Assembly: GCA_944383695.1 (NCBI GenBank) | Contig: CALWQP010000020.1 | Coordinates: forward strand, 1 to 53,973 | Direction: 5' to 3' | Source of the DNA: an uncultured Mediterraneibacter sp. | GTDB lineage: Bacteria; Bacillota; Clostridia; Lachnospirales; Lachnospiraceae | DNA length: 53,973 nt | In this document: piece after piece, positions 1-10,174 of the stretch | Numbering within the stretch: position 1 is the first letter of the stretch | How the letters are laid out: every line of letters begins with the position of its first letter | Notes under the pieces: generated by a model | What the model was told of the DNA's origin: nothing | Databases searched by the model: none | What the model saw: the letters and a program-made list of their open reading frames with translations, nothing else | Position numbers and translations under genes: made by a program

Positions 1-22
1 TAGTTTTATAGTTTATCAAAAA

Positions 23-60
23 GTGACATTATCTCAAGAGAATCCTAAGGTGACATTATC
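23..60. repeat. Pair of 11-bp direct repeats near left edge
   Basis: GTGACATTATC occurs at 23-33 and again at 50-60, a 27-nt period, in an AT-rich gene-free stretch. Repeated short motifs of this kind are seen inside the ends of some insertion sequences (for example IS21-type elements), so this may be the end of an element whose body lies left of the window. That reading is inference; no transposase is visible here. Confidence 0.35.
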
Positions 61-113
61 ATAAGTGAATAACACAGTGAAGCTATTTTATAGTTCCCGA
101 ACGCTCCTGAAAC

Positions 114-122
114 TGCTATAAT
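114..122 (+). promoter_or_regulatory. Extended -10 promoter for the ybaK-glpK pair
   Basis: TATAAT at 117-122 is preceded by TG one base upstream (114-115), giving an extended -10. The -35 at the 17-bp position (TTCCCG, 94-99) is poor, which extended -10 promoters tolerate. It lies about 60 bases before the first start codon. Confidence 0.5.
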
Positions 123-182
123 CTTCTTATAGCCAGGCATGCTCTGCCCGGCAGATATCAGAAAGGAAGGTCCTATCTCATC

Positions 183-2173
<1,991 letters not shown>

Positions 2174-2183
2174 TACAGACCTG

Positions 2184-3059
2184 CTATACGGAGAATCTCC
2201 GGAAAATCTCACGGTATCTGTCCGCGAAGATGCTTCCTCTTCTCCAAATAAAGGTAAATTCATGAGTTACCCGGAAGTCCTTCAGCGGGATTCTTATCAG
2301 TCTTCCTGACCGCAGTTCTTCCCGCACAGCAACTTCATATAAAAATGTAATACCGCACCCGGACTTTGCCAACTCCTTGATCGTGTGCAGGCTTCCCGCC
2401 TCCATAGTCCGCGCAAAGTCCCCTATACTTAAGTTCTGCGAGTCCAGATAGCGCTCCAGCACTTCTCTCGTCCCGGAGCCTTCCTCCCTCAGGAGCAGTC
2501 GTTCACCAAAAAGATCCTCAATTGTATCCGGCTTTTTCCTGAACGGATGATCCGGGCTGCACACAGCGATATAGTTTTCTTCCGAATACTTCTGATAGTC
2601 ATACTCGCTCTTCTTAAAAAATCCCTCCACCAGGGCAAAATCGATCCTGCCGTCATCCAGGCGTTTCAGAAGTTCCTGGGTATTCTCCACGACCATATGG
2701 ATGTCTGCATCCGGATATTCCCGGAGATATTTCTCAAGGATGTTCCCCATCAGCATATCCCCCACTGTCCGGGTCGCTCCAAAACGGATCTTTGCCCCTT
2801 CCTCTGACTTCTGCATCTCACTCTGCATGGAGATTTCATCATGCTTCATGGTCAGAGACGCATTGCGCAGGATTTCCCCCGCGCCTGTCAGCATCAGCTT
2901 CTTGCCTTCATAACGGAACAGCTTCGTATTATAATGCTTCTCCAAAAAACGGATATGCTGGGATACCGCGGGCTGAGTGATATTCAGTTGTTCCGATGCT
3001 CTCGTGAAATTCATGCACTGGCATACAGCCAGAAATGTCTCCATCCTGAAATCAAGCAT
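2184..3059 (-). CDS. LysR-family transcriptional regulator
   Basis: 291 residues with the LysR layout: winged HTH in residues 1-60 (ASEQLNITQPAVSQHIRFLE) followed by a periplasmic-binding-protein-like effector domain. It is transcribed divergently from the YeiH-type exporter gene starting at 3359, the usual arrangement in which a CysL/YeiE-like LysR protein controls the exporter. The shared intergenic region is very AT-rich near the exporter. The effector is not known; small anions such as sulfite or sulfate are plausible by analogy only. Confidence 0.92.
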   Translation of the reverse strand: MLDFRMETFLAVCQCMNFTRASEQLNITQPAVSQHIRFLEKHYNTKLFRYEGKKLMLTGAGEILRNASLTMKHDEISMQSEMQKSEEGAKIRFGATRTVGDMLMGNILEKYLREYPDADIHMVVENTQELLKRLDDGRIDFALVEGFFKKSEYDYQKYSEENYIAVCSPDHPFRKKPDTIEDLFGERLLLREEGSGTREVLERYLDSQNLSIGDFARTMEAGSLHTIKELAKSGCGITFLYEVAVREELRSGRLIRIPLKDFRVTHEFTFIWRRGSIFADRYREIFRRFSV

Positions 3060-3131
3060 GACCTTTTCCCCTTATACATGCGGCTGCTCTGCCTGCTTAC
3101 CGCGCGCAGCAGCCTTTCAACTTAAAAACAT

Positions 3132-3164
3132 CGGGCGGAGTCTTCCTGTGAAAACCTCCGCCCG
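3132..3164. other. GC-rich hairpin upstream of the LysR gene
   Basis: A perfect 9-bp stem (CGGGCGGAG at 3132-3140, CTCCGCCCG at 3156-3164) with a 15-base loop. It sits in the leader of the LysR gene. There is no T-run on either side, so it is not a clear terminator; it may be a leader structure or a protein site. Confidence 0.4.
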
Positions 3165-3358
3165 GACCGCAGCAGCCGTTCATATACTGATCCGGCTGTT
3201 ACGCTGCATCTATACAGAATACTCCCTGTCCATTACTATAACATATATTTATGCTAAAATAAATATTAATAATTTTATTTTATAATTTTTTTATGATATT
3301 TTATGTCTCGGAGTTAAATATTGGTAGGAATTACAAAAATATGAATGGAGGATATCCT

Positions 3359-4366
3359 ATGAATTTCATCAAAAAGAACGGCGCCGGTCTTCTACTCTGC
3401 CTGAGCATAGCAGTCCCGTCATGGTTTCTCGGACAGGCAGTCCCGGTGATAGGCGGACCTGTATTTGCAATCCTGATCGGAATGATCATCACATTGATGC
3501 TCACAAAGAAAGATACCTTTACCCTGGGGATTAACTATACATCAAAAAAAATCCTCCAGGCAGCTGTCGTGTTTCTGGGCTTCGGCATGAACCTGACAGA
3601 AATCCTGGCAAAAGGGAAGCAGTCTCTTCCCATCATCCTTTCCACGATCTCTGCTTCCCTGATCATTGCCTCCATCCTGTACAAAGCGCTGAAACTGCGC
3701 ACAAACAACGCCATCCTTGTAGGCGTCGGCTCCTCGATCTGCGGTGGGAGCGCCATCGCTGCCACTGCCCCTGTCATAGACGCATCCGATGAAGAAGTGG
3801 CACAGTCCATCTCTGTCATCTTTCTGTTCAACGTGGCCGCAGCGCTGATATTCCCCACTCTGGGCGCCGCGCTGGGGCTGGGAAACGAAGGCTTCGGAAT
3901 GTTTGCAGGAACAGCCATCAACGATACATCCTCCGTCACGGCGGCCGCGGCTGCATGGGACGGAATCCACGGAAGCAGCACTCTGGAAACTGCCGCCATC
4001 GTAAAAATGACAAGGACTCTGGCGATCATTCCGATCACCCTTGTCCTTGCCATATGGAGGGGGAGAAAGGAGAAAAATACCGAAGGTTCTTCCTTCAGCC
4101 TTAAGCGCTCCTTCCCTTTCTTTGTTCTGTTTTTTTTGCTGGCATCTGTTGTGACAACAGTGTTCCGGCTCCCCGCAGAGGTAACAGCTCCCTTAAAGGA
4201 ACTAAGCAAATTCCTCATCATCATGGCAATGGCTGCCATCGGGCTGAACACGAATATCGTCAAGCTGGTCAAAACCGGTGGAAAACCTATCTTCACCGGA
4301 TTCTGCTGCTGGGTGGGGATTGCACTGGTAAGCCTGGGGATGCAGCATGTACTGGGAATCTGGTAA
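3359..4366 (+). CDS. YeiH/UPF0324-family membrane transporter
   Basis: About 335 residues, highly hydrophobic, with roughly ten membrane segments. The sequence matches the YeiH/UPF0324 family of putative sulfate/sulfite exporters, including the [14 protein letters not shown] segment and the [13 protein letters not shown] motif. The reading frame is open from an ATG at 3293, but I choose the ATG at 3359 because GGAGG lies 7 bases upstream and the protein then begins with a normal hydrophobic start ([10 protein letters not shown]). It is divergent from the LysR regulator at 2184-3059 and converges on the aminotransferase gene with only 9 bases between stops. The transported substrate is not proven for the family as a whole. 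Confidence 0.88.
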   Translation: MNFIKKNGAGLLLCLSIAVPSWFLGQAVPVIGGPVFAILIGMIITLMLTKKDTFTLGINYTSKKILQAAVVFLGFGMNLTEILAKGKQSLPIILSTISASLIIASILYKALKLRTNNAILVGVGSSICGGSAIAATAPVIDASDEEVAQSISVIFLFNVAAALIFPTLGAALGLGNEGFGMFAGTAINDTSSVTAAAAAWDGIHGSSTLETAAIVKMTRTLAIIPITLVLAIWRGRKEKNTEGSSFSLKRSFPFFVLFFLLASVVTTVFRLPAEVTAPLKELSKFLIIMAMAAIGLNTNIVKLVKTGGKPIFTGFCCWVGIALVSLGMQHVLGIW

Positions 4367-4375
4367 AGAATAGTT

Positions 4376-5662
4376 TTATATATTTTCAAGTAATTTGTCA
4401 ATGCTCACAAGTTTCACGCTGAGCACAAAAATATCTGTCGCTACTGCCAGCTCTTCCGGCGTCGGATAAGACGGCGCAATACGGATATTGCTGTCATGCG
4501 GATCTTTCCCATATGGGAAGGTGGCCCCTGCGCCTGTCATCACAAGCCCGGCCTCTTTTGCCTTTGCCACGATGGCTTTTGCGCAGCCGTCCATAGAATC
4601 AAATGAGATAAAATATCCGCCCAGCGGCTTGATCCAGGAACCGATTTCCAGACCGCCCAGTTCTCTCTCGAGCACATTGATGACTGCCTCGAACTTCGGC
4701 CGCATGATATCCGCATGCTTCTTCATGTGCTCCACAATGCCGTGGACATCTTTGAAGAAGCGTACGTGGCGGAGCTGATTTACTTTATCATGTCCGATCG
4801 TCTGGAACTTCAGCATGTCGCGGATATCTTTTAAGTTCGCCTCAGATGCTGCGATCGCCGCGATTCCTGACCCGGGAAAACTGATCTTGGATGTGGATGA
4901 GAACTTATATACCATATCCGGTCTGCCTGCCTTCTTACACTCAGACAGGATTTCGATCAGATAGTCCTGCTTATCCTCATACAGATGGTGCACACAGTAT
5001 GCATTATCCCAGTAGATTCGGAAATCTTCTGCCGCGGGCTTCAGGTTCGCGAAACGGAACACGGTCTCGTCAGAATAGGTGATGCCCTGCGGATTGGAAT
5101 ACTTGGGAACACACCAGATTCCCTTGACCGCCGGATCTTCGCTGACCAGCTTTTCTACCATATCCATATCCGGGCCTGTGGGTGTCATCGGCACATTGAT
5201 CATCTCGATGCCAAAATGCTCTGTAATGCCAAAATGTCTGTCATATCCGGGAACCGGACATAAGAATTTTACCTTTTCCAGCTTACACCACGGTGTGCTC
5301 CCCATCACTCCATGAGTTATGGCGCGCGCCACAGTGTCATACATCACATTCAGGCTGGAATTCCCGAAGATAATCACATTATCCTTCGGCACTTCCATCA
5401 TGTCGGCAAGAAGCTGCTTTGCCTCTGCGATCCCGTCAAGACCGCCGTAATTTCTGCAGTCTACCCCATCCTCACAGATCAGGTCTGCACTGCTGTTCAG
5501 CACATCCATCATTTCCATGGACAGGTTAAGCTGGTCGGCAGCCGGTTTTCCCCTGGACATATCCAGCTTCAGACCTTTTGCCTTCACTTCCGCAAACTTA
5601 GCCTCAAGACCGTTTTTCAGTTCCAATAACTCTTCTTTGCTTAAATCTTTGTACGCAGTCAT
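4376..5662 (-). CDS. PLP-dependent aspartate aminotransferase (PF12897-type)
   Basis: 428-residue fold-type I aminotransferase of the group found in Actinobacteria and Clostridia (DMSRGKP near the N-terminus). The PLP lysine is Lys259 in STSKISFPG; the cofactor contacts Asp219 and Tyr222 (WDNAY) and Asn190 (SNPQG) are also visible. By family it moves the amino group between aspartate (or alanine) and a 2-oxo acid. A strong promoter stands upstream (5699-5727). It is a monocistronic gene facing the YeiH exporter. Confidence 0.9.
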   Translation of the reverse strand: MTAYKDLSKEELLELKNGLEAKFAEVKAKGLKLDMSRGKPAADQLNLSMEMMDVLNSSADLICEDGVDCRNYGGLDGIAEAKQLLADMMEVPKDNVIIFGNSSLNVMYDTVARAITHGVMGSTPWCKLEKVKFLCPVPGYDRHFGITEHFGIEMINVPMTPTGPDMDMVEKLVSEDPAVKGIWCVPKYSNPQGITYSDETVFRFANLKPAAEDFRIYWDNAYCVHHLYEDKQDYLIEILSECKKAGRPDMVYKFSSTSKISFPGSGIAAIAASEANLKDIRDMLKFQTIGHDKVNQLRHVRFFKDVHGIVEHMKKHADIMRPKFEAVINVLERELGGLEIGSWIKPLGGYFISFDSMDGCAKAIVAKAKEAGLVMTGAGATFPYGKDPHDSNIRIAPSYPTPEELAVATDIFVLSVKLVSIDKLLENI

Positions 5663-5698
5663 TGCAGGACCTCCACTCTTTTTTACTCACTGTCTGCT

Positions 5699-5727
5699 AT
5701 TGTATATAATTTATGACAGTTCGTCAA
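5699..5727 (-). promoter_or_regulatory. Sigma-A promoter of the aminotransferase gene
   Basis: On the minus strand, TTGACG (5722-5727) and TACAAT (5699-5704) are separated by exactly 17 bp, about 37 bases before the start codon. Confidence 0.75.
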
Positions 5728-5862
5728 TGCTTTCTTGCATTTTTTATTTTTTTCAACGTATTTCTCCGATACATCTCTTCATTTTTGAAATTTTAGTTGT
5801 AAAATCATTCATTTTTCTGATTTTATTTTTTCTGACTCTCTATTTGGGATGCCTCCGGAATC

Positions 5863-6297
5863 TTAACGGAGATTTTCCTCTATTTTTCTGAGTTGTTCTG
5901 TCAGTCCCTTTATTTCCTGTTGCTGGAATCCGGCACACAATATCTCTTCCAGTTCTGAAAATTCCCCATTCACTTCTTCTGCTTTTTTCCGCCCCTCCGC
6001 TGTCAGGCTGATCTGGTAGGAGCGCCTGCACCCGGGATTTCTCTCCCGCAGGATCAGCCCCTGCTTCTCCAGCTTATCCAGTGTTCTGGACATGGTCGTC
6101 ACATCCAGCATACAGGCATCCGCGATTTCGCGCTGAGTCACTGAAGAATGGGAATCCAAGAATACAAGGATCCTTGCCTGCCCCTGCCCGGGCGGCAGGC
6201 CGATCTGGAGAAGAAAATCCTGTACTCTCTTCCTCTTGAGCAGTTCGATCTGAAACAATACTTCACGCAATTCCTGTTTCATATTTTCTTTCATCAC
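5863..6297 (-). CDS. MarR-family transcriptional regulator
   Basis: 144 residues with the MarR winged HTH: the recognition region is around residues 50-85 (TQREIADACMLDVTTMSRTLDKLEKQGLI). It is the last gene of a three-gene unit, 20 bases after the stop of the second ABC exporter gene. MarR proteins beside drug exporters normally repress the whole operon until a toxic ligand binds. The two palindromes over the promoter at about 9947-9974 are its likely operators, which would make it autoregulated. Confidence 0.9.
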   Translation of the reverse strand: MMKENMKQELREVLFQIELLKRKRVQDFLLQIGLPPGQGQARILVFLDSHSSVTQREIADACMLDVTTMSRTLDKLEKQGLILRERNPGCRRSYQISLTAEGRKKAEEVNGEFSELEEILCAGFQQQEIKGLTEQLRKIEENLR

Positions 6298-6317
6298 CTT
6301 ATCCTCCGGTCATCCTT

Positions 6318-8174
6318 CTATTCCAGTTCATACATCCCGGTATAGAGCTGATAGTACCTGCCTTTTTGTCCGAGAAGTTCCTCGTGGTCCCCGCGCTCAA
6401 TGACCCTGCCGCGCTCCAGGACCATGATCGCCTTGGAATTGCGCACCGTGGACAGCCGGTGGGCGATCACAAACACGGTCCTGCCCTCCATGATCGCGTC
6501 CATTCCTGTCTCGATGAGCCGCTCTGTCCTCGTGTCAACAGATGATGTCGCCTCATCCAGGATCAGGACGGGAGGGTGCGCCACTGCCGCCCGGGCGATC
6601 GCAAGAAGCTGCCTCTGTCCCTGGGAAAGATTGCTCCCATCGCTGTACAGCATAGTCTGATATCCATCCGGAAGTCTGCGGATAAAGGAATCTGCGTTGG
6701 CCAGCTTCGCCGCCTGTGTCACTTCCTCATCCGAGGCGCTTAAGTTTCCATAACGGATATTGTCTGTGATCGTACCGGTAAACAGATGCGTATCTTGTAT
6801 GACCATGGCAAGAGAACGTCTGAGGTCATCTTTCTTTATCTTCCTGATATCAATCCCATCATACAGAATCCTGCCGCCCTGAATTTCATAGAACCGGTTG
6901 ATCAGATTGATGATCGTTGTCTTTCCCGCGCCGGTAGAGCCCACAAAGGCGATTTTCTGGCCCGGCTTCGCATACAGGCTGATTCCGTCCAGCACCCTCT
7001 TCTCAGGCACGTAGCCGAAAGTAACATTCTCGAATCTTACGTCTCCTTTCAAAGGCATCAGCTTCCCCGCCTCATCTTTCCATGCATACTCACCTTCGCC
7101 CTCCTCTTCCTGAGCGCACTGTGCAAGGCTTCCATCTTCCCTCCGGAAGACACGCACAAGGCACACGGTTCCCTCATCCGTCTCCGGTTCTTCGTGCATC
7201 ATCTCAAAAATACGCTCTGCTCCTGCAAGAGCGGACAAGATAAAATTCACCTGCTGCGTAAACTGATTTAAAGGCATGGCGCTCTGCCGCACATACACAA
7301 GATAAGCAGCCAGGCTTCCTATATCCATCATCCCCGCAATGGCAAGCAGCCCGCCCACGCAGGCAGACACTGCATAGTTCGCATAGGAGAGGGACACGAT
7401 GCTGGGGATCATCATCCCGGAATACCCCATCGCTTTTGTGGATGCCCTGCGCAGCGCCTCGTTTTTCTCCCGGAATATCTTCATATCCTCTTCTTCATGA
7501 TTAAAGACCTTCTCCACCTTCTGTCCTGCCGTCATTTCCTCCACGAACCCATTGATATCCGCAAGAAACGCCTGCTGCCTGTCATAGTATTCCTTGCTCC
7601 GCTTTCCATTCCATTTGATAAAAAAGAACATGATGCACAAAAACAGGATTACAATGAGAGACATATTTACATTAAGAACCAGCAGCATGACCACAGTGCC
7701 TGCCAGTGTCAGGGAAGTCTGGATCACTGTAGTAAAACTGTTGTTCAACGCCTCCTGCACAGTATCCACATCATTGGTAAACCGGCTCATCAGTTCTCCA
7801 TGCGTATGCGCGTCAAAATATTTCAGGGGAAGTGTCTGGACATGGGCAAAAAGATCCCGCCGGATGTCCGCCGCCACCTTCTGGGACGTCTTCACCATGA
7901 GACGGTTATATCCGAATGTGGCCAGCGCCCCGCAGAGGTACATGACCGCCATCCCCGCCAGAGCATATACAAGCCCTTTTATATCTCCCGGCAGGATGAA
8001 ATCATTGATCACTGGTTTTAGCAGGTACGTTCCCGCCACGCCGACTCCTGTGCTGATGCACACGAGCACCGCCACGATGAGGAGGAGCCACTTGTGATAC
8101 CCCATATAGTGAAACAGTTCTCTGAGAGCTTTTTTTGTATTTTTCGGCCGTTTGTATCCGGTATCCCTTGCCAT
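6318..8174 (-). CDS. Heterodimeric ABC exporter subunit (catalytic NBD)
   Basis: 618 residues: six-helix type I exporter domain then nucleotide-binding domain. Walker A GSTGAGKTT, Walker B LILDEATSSVD with the catalytic glutamate, and the H-loop IAHRLS are all canonical, but the signature is LSQGQ instead of LSGGQ. This is the pattern of the subunit that supplies the catalytic Walker motifs in exporters such as BmrCD or TM287/288. An acidic, Glu/Asp-rich insertion of about 30 residues lies between the membrane domain and the NBD. It overlaps its partner's stop codon, so the two are translated together. Likely a multidrug or lipid exporter. Confidence 0.93.
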   Translation of the reverse strand: MARDTGYKRPKNTKKALRELFHYMGYHKWLLLIVAVLVCISTGVGVAGTYLLKPVINDFILPGDIKGLVYALAGMAVMYLCGALATFGYNRLMVKTSQKVAADIRRDLFAHVQTLPLKYFDAHTHGELMSRFTNDVDTVQEALNNSFTTVIQTSLTLAGTVVMLLVLNVNMSLIVILFLCIMFFFIKWNGKRSKEYYDRQQAFLADINGFVEEMTAGQKVEKVFNHEEEDMKIFREKNEALRRASTKAMGYSGMMIPSIVSLSYANYAVSACVGGLLAIAGMMDIGSLAAYLVYVRQSAMPLNQFTQQVNFILSALAGAERIFEMMHEEPETDEGTVCLVRVFRREDGSLAQCAQEEEGEGEYAWKDEAGKLMPLKGDVRFENVTFGYVPEKRVLDGISLYAKPGQKIAFVGSTGAGKTTIINLINRFYEIQGGRILYDGIDIRKIKKDDLRRSLAMVIQDTHLFTGTITDNIRYGNLSASDEEVTQAAKLANADSFIRRLPDGYQTMLYSDGSNLSQGQRQLLAIARAAVAHPPVLILDEATSSVDTRTERLIETGMDAIMEGRTVFVIAHRLSTVRNSKAIMVLERGRVIERGDHEELLGQKGRYYQLYTGMYELE

Positions 8175-9901
8175 TACAGATCAGCTCCTTCCTTCTGAGA
8201 ATCATAGATTTCCTGATAAATCTTGTTTCCTGCCAGCAGTTCCTCGTGTGTCCCGACGCCCTGCACTCTCCCATCATCCATCACCACGATCTGATCTGCA
8301 TACCGCACGGATGAAATCCGCTGGGCGATGATGATCTTTGTCATCTGAGGGAGCTTCTCTGCCAGCCGCTCCCGGATGAGGGCTTCGGTAGCTGTGTCCA
8401 CAGCGCTGGTCGAATCATCCAGGATCAGCACCTTTGGTTTCTTTAAAATGGCACGCGCAATACAGAGCCGCTGCTTCTGACCTCCGGACACATTCACTCC
8501 GCCCTGTCCCATCTCCGTGTCATATCCTTTCTCCAGCCGTCCGATAAATTCATCCGCGCCTGCGATCCGGCAGGCTTCCTCGATTTCTTCCTGTGACGCT
8601 CTGCTGTCGCCCCACAGCAGATTCTCCCGCAGAGTCCCGGAGAACAGTGTGTTCTTCTGGAGCACCACCGCCACCGCATCCCGCAGATGCTTCAGGGGAT
8701 ATTCTTCCACCGGACGCCCATCGATCAGCACCTCCCCGGAAATAATATCATAGAGCCGCGGAATGAGCTGGACAAGGGTCGTCTTTGCCGCTCCGGTCTG
8801 ACCTACGATTCCCACCGTCTGCCCTGCCCTGATGTGCAGATTAATATCAGAGAGCACATATTCCGCTGCTTCTTCCTTATATTTAAAATACACATGCCGG
8901 AACTCGATTTCCCCTTTTTCGACCTCAATATCCCGGGCTTTGTCTTCTTTAATGTCAATCTCTTCATCGAGCACCTCAATGATACGTTTTCCGGAAGCAA
9001 GAGACCGGGTAAGCATAAGAAAGATATTGGATATCATCATCAGGGAATTTAAAATCTGGAGCACATAGCTTAAAAATCCGGTCAGTTCTCCCACCTGCAT
9101 GCTGCCCACGCGGATCATGCCTCCGCCGAACCAGAGAATGCCGATGATGGTGCCGTACATGACGAACTGCATTGCCGCCATGTTCGTCATGGCAAGCTTA
9201 AACGCCCGCTCGGACTGTGTCTGGAGGTTGGTGTTTACCTCTTCAAACTTGTCTGTCTCGTACTTTCCCCTTACATATGCTTTCACTACTCTCACTGCGG
9301 TCAGGTTCTCCTGGATGATACGGTTCACAAGGTCGATGGCGCTCTGCATTTTTGTGTACAATGGACGAACATTTTTTATGATCAGATACAGGCAGACTCC
9401 CAGCGCAGGAAGTGCCACCAGGAATACCAGCGCCAGCCTGGCATTGATGGAGAAGGCAACTCCGGTGGCAGCTACCAGCATGACAGGCCCTCTGCATGCC
9501 GGACGCAGTCCGCCGGAAATACTGTTCTGGATATTCGTCACATCGCTGGTCATCCTCGTTACAAGGGAAGATATCTGAAAGTGATCCACATTTGCAAAAG
9601 AAAACTGTTGAAACTTCGCATACTCCACTTCCCGCAGATTGGCACCCAGCCCCTGCCCTGCGATGGCGGAAAACTTCGCGCTGCCGATTCCCAGCAGCAG
9701 TGCAAGCACCGCGCACACCAGCATCCATGCCCCCTGCTCAAAGATATAAGCCTTATCACCCGAGGCAATACCGATATCCACGATGTTCGCCATGATCAGC
9801 GGGATCAGAAGCTCAAAAAGAGACTCTGCGGTAATGCACAGAGCTGCAAAAACAAGATATTTCTTATATTGCCCGGAATAAGAGAAAATGCGCCGTATCA
9901 T
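8174..9901 (-). CDS. Heterodimeric ABC exporter subunit (degenerate NBD)
   Basis: 575 residues: exporter membrane domain plus NBD. Its own ATP site is degenerate: Walker A reads GQTGAAKTT (Ala for the last Gly), Walker B is LILDDSTSAVD (Asp for the catalytic Glu), and the H-loop is IAQRIS (Gln for His). Its signature motif VSGGQ is intact and would complete the partner's active site. Together with the LSQGQ of the 618-residue partner, this is the asymmetric pair expected of a heterodimeric exporter. It is the first gene of the exporter-MarR operon, behind a TTGACA promoter with palindromes. Confidence 0.93.
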   Translation of the reverse strand: MIRRIFSYSGQYKKYLVFAALCITAESLFELLIPLIMANIVDIGIASGDKAYIFEQGAWMLVCAVLALLLGIGSAKFSAIAGQGLGANLREVEYAKFQQFSFANVDHFQISSLVTRMTSDVTNIQNSISGGLRPACRGPVMLVAATGVAFSINARLALVFLVALPALGVCLYLIIKNVRPLYTKMQSAIDLVNRIIQENLTAVRVVKAYVRGKYETDKFEEVNTNLQTQSERAFKLAMTNMAAMQFVMYGTIIGILWFGGGMIRVGSMQVGELTGFLSYVLQILNSLMMISNIFLMLTRSLASGKRIIEVLDEEIDIKEDKARDIEVEKGEIEFRHVYFKYKEEAAEYVLSDINLHIRAGQTVGIVGQTGAAKTTLVQLIPRLYDIISGEVLIDGRPVEEYPLKHLRDAVAVVLQKNTLFSGTLRENLLWGDSRASQEEIEEACRIAGADEFIGRLEKGYDTEMGQGGVNVSGGQKQRLCIARAILKKPKVLILDDSTSAVDTATEALIRERLAEKLPQMTKIIIAQRISSVRYADQIVVMDDGRVQGVGTHEELLAGNKIYQEIYDSQKEGADL

Positions 9902-9946
9902 AAACGGAATCCACCCCTTTCATCCATTTTACTTGATCATAAATAA

Positions 9947-9990
9947 TTGTATATGCAACTATTGTATGCACAATATAGTGTCTTTGTCAA
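9947..9990 (-). promoter_or_regulatory. Exporter operon promoter with two MarR-type operators
   Basis: Minus-strand -35 TTGACA is at 9985-9990 and the -10 TACAAT at 9961-9966 (18-bp spacer). Two related palindromes overlap it: ATTGTATGCACAAT (9961-9974) sits on the -10, and TTGTATATGCAA (9947-9958) just downstream. Twin TTGTAT-CAA half-sites are typical of MarR repressor targets; the MarR gene is the last in this operon. Confidence 0.65.
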
Positions 9991-10095
9991 ATCCTACCGT
10001 CAGTATCCTTTTCCCGACTCCTTGCGCTGGCCGACATCAACGACAGGATTATGCAATAATTGGACAGTATTGTACAAGATTAGAGACACAGAATG

Positions 10096-10101
10096 TAATA
10101 T
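10096..10101 (+). promoter_or_regulatory. Possible -10 element of the GH31 gene
   Basis: TATAAT lies about 75 bases before the start codon. No good -35 stands 16-18 bp upstream, so an activator may be needed, or this is a chance match. Confidence 0.3.
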
Positions 10102-10174
10102 AATCAACCTCATAAACAGCTGCTCGCGCATTTGTGGCTGATTTTGTGCAAACTGATCCAAAGGAGGTACTGAC

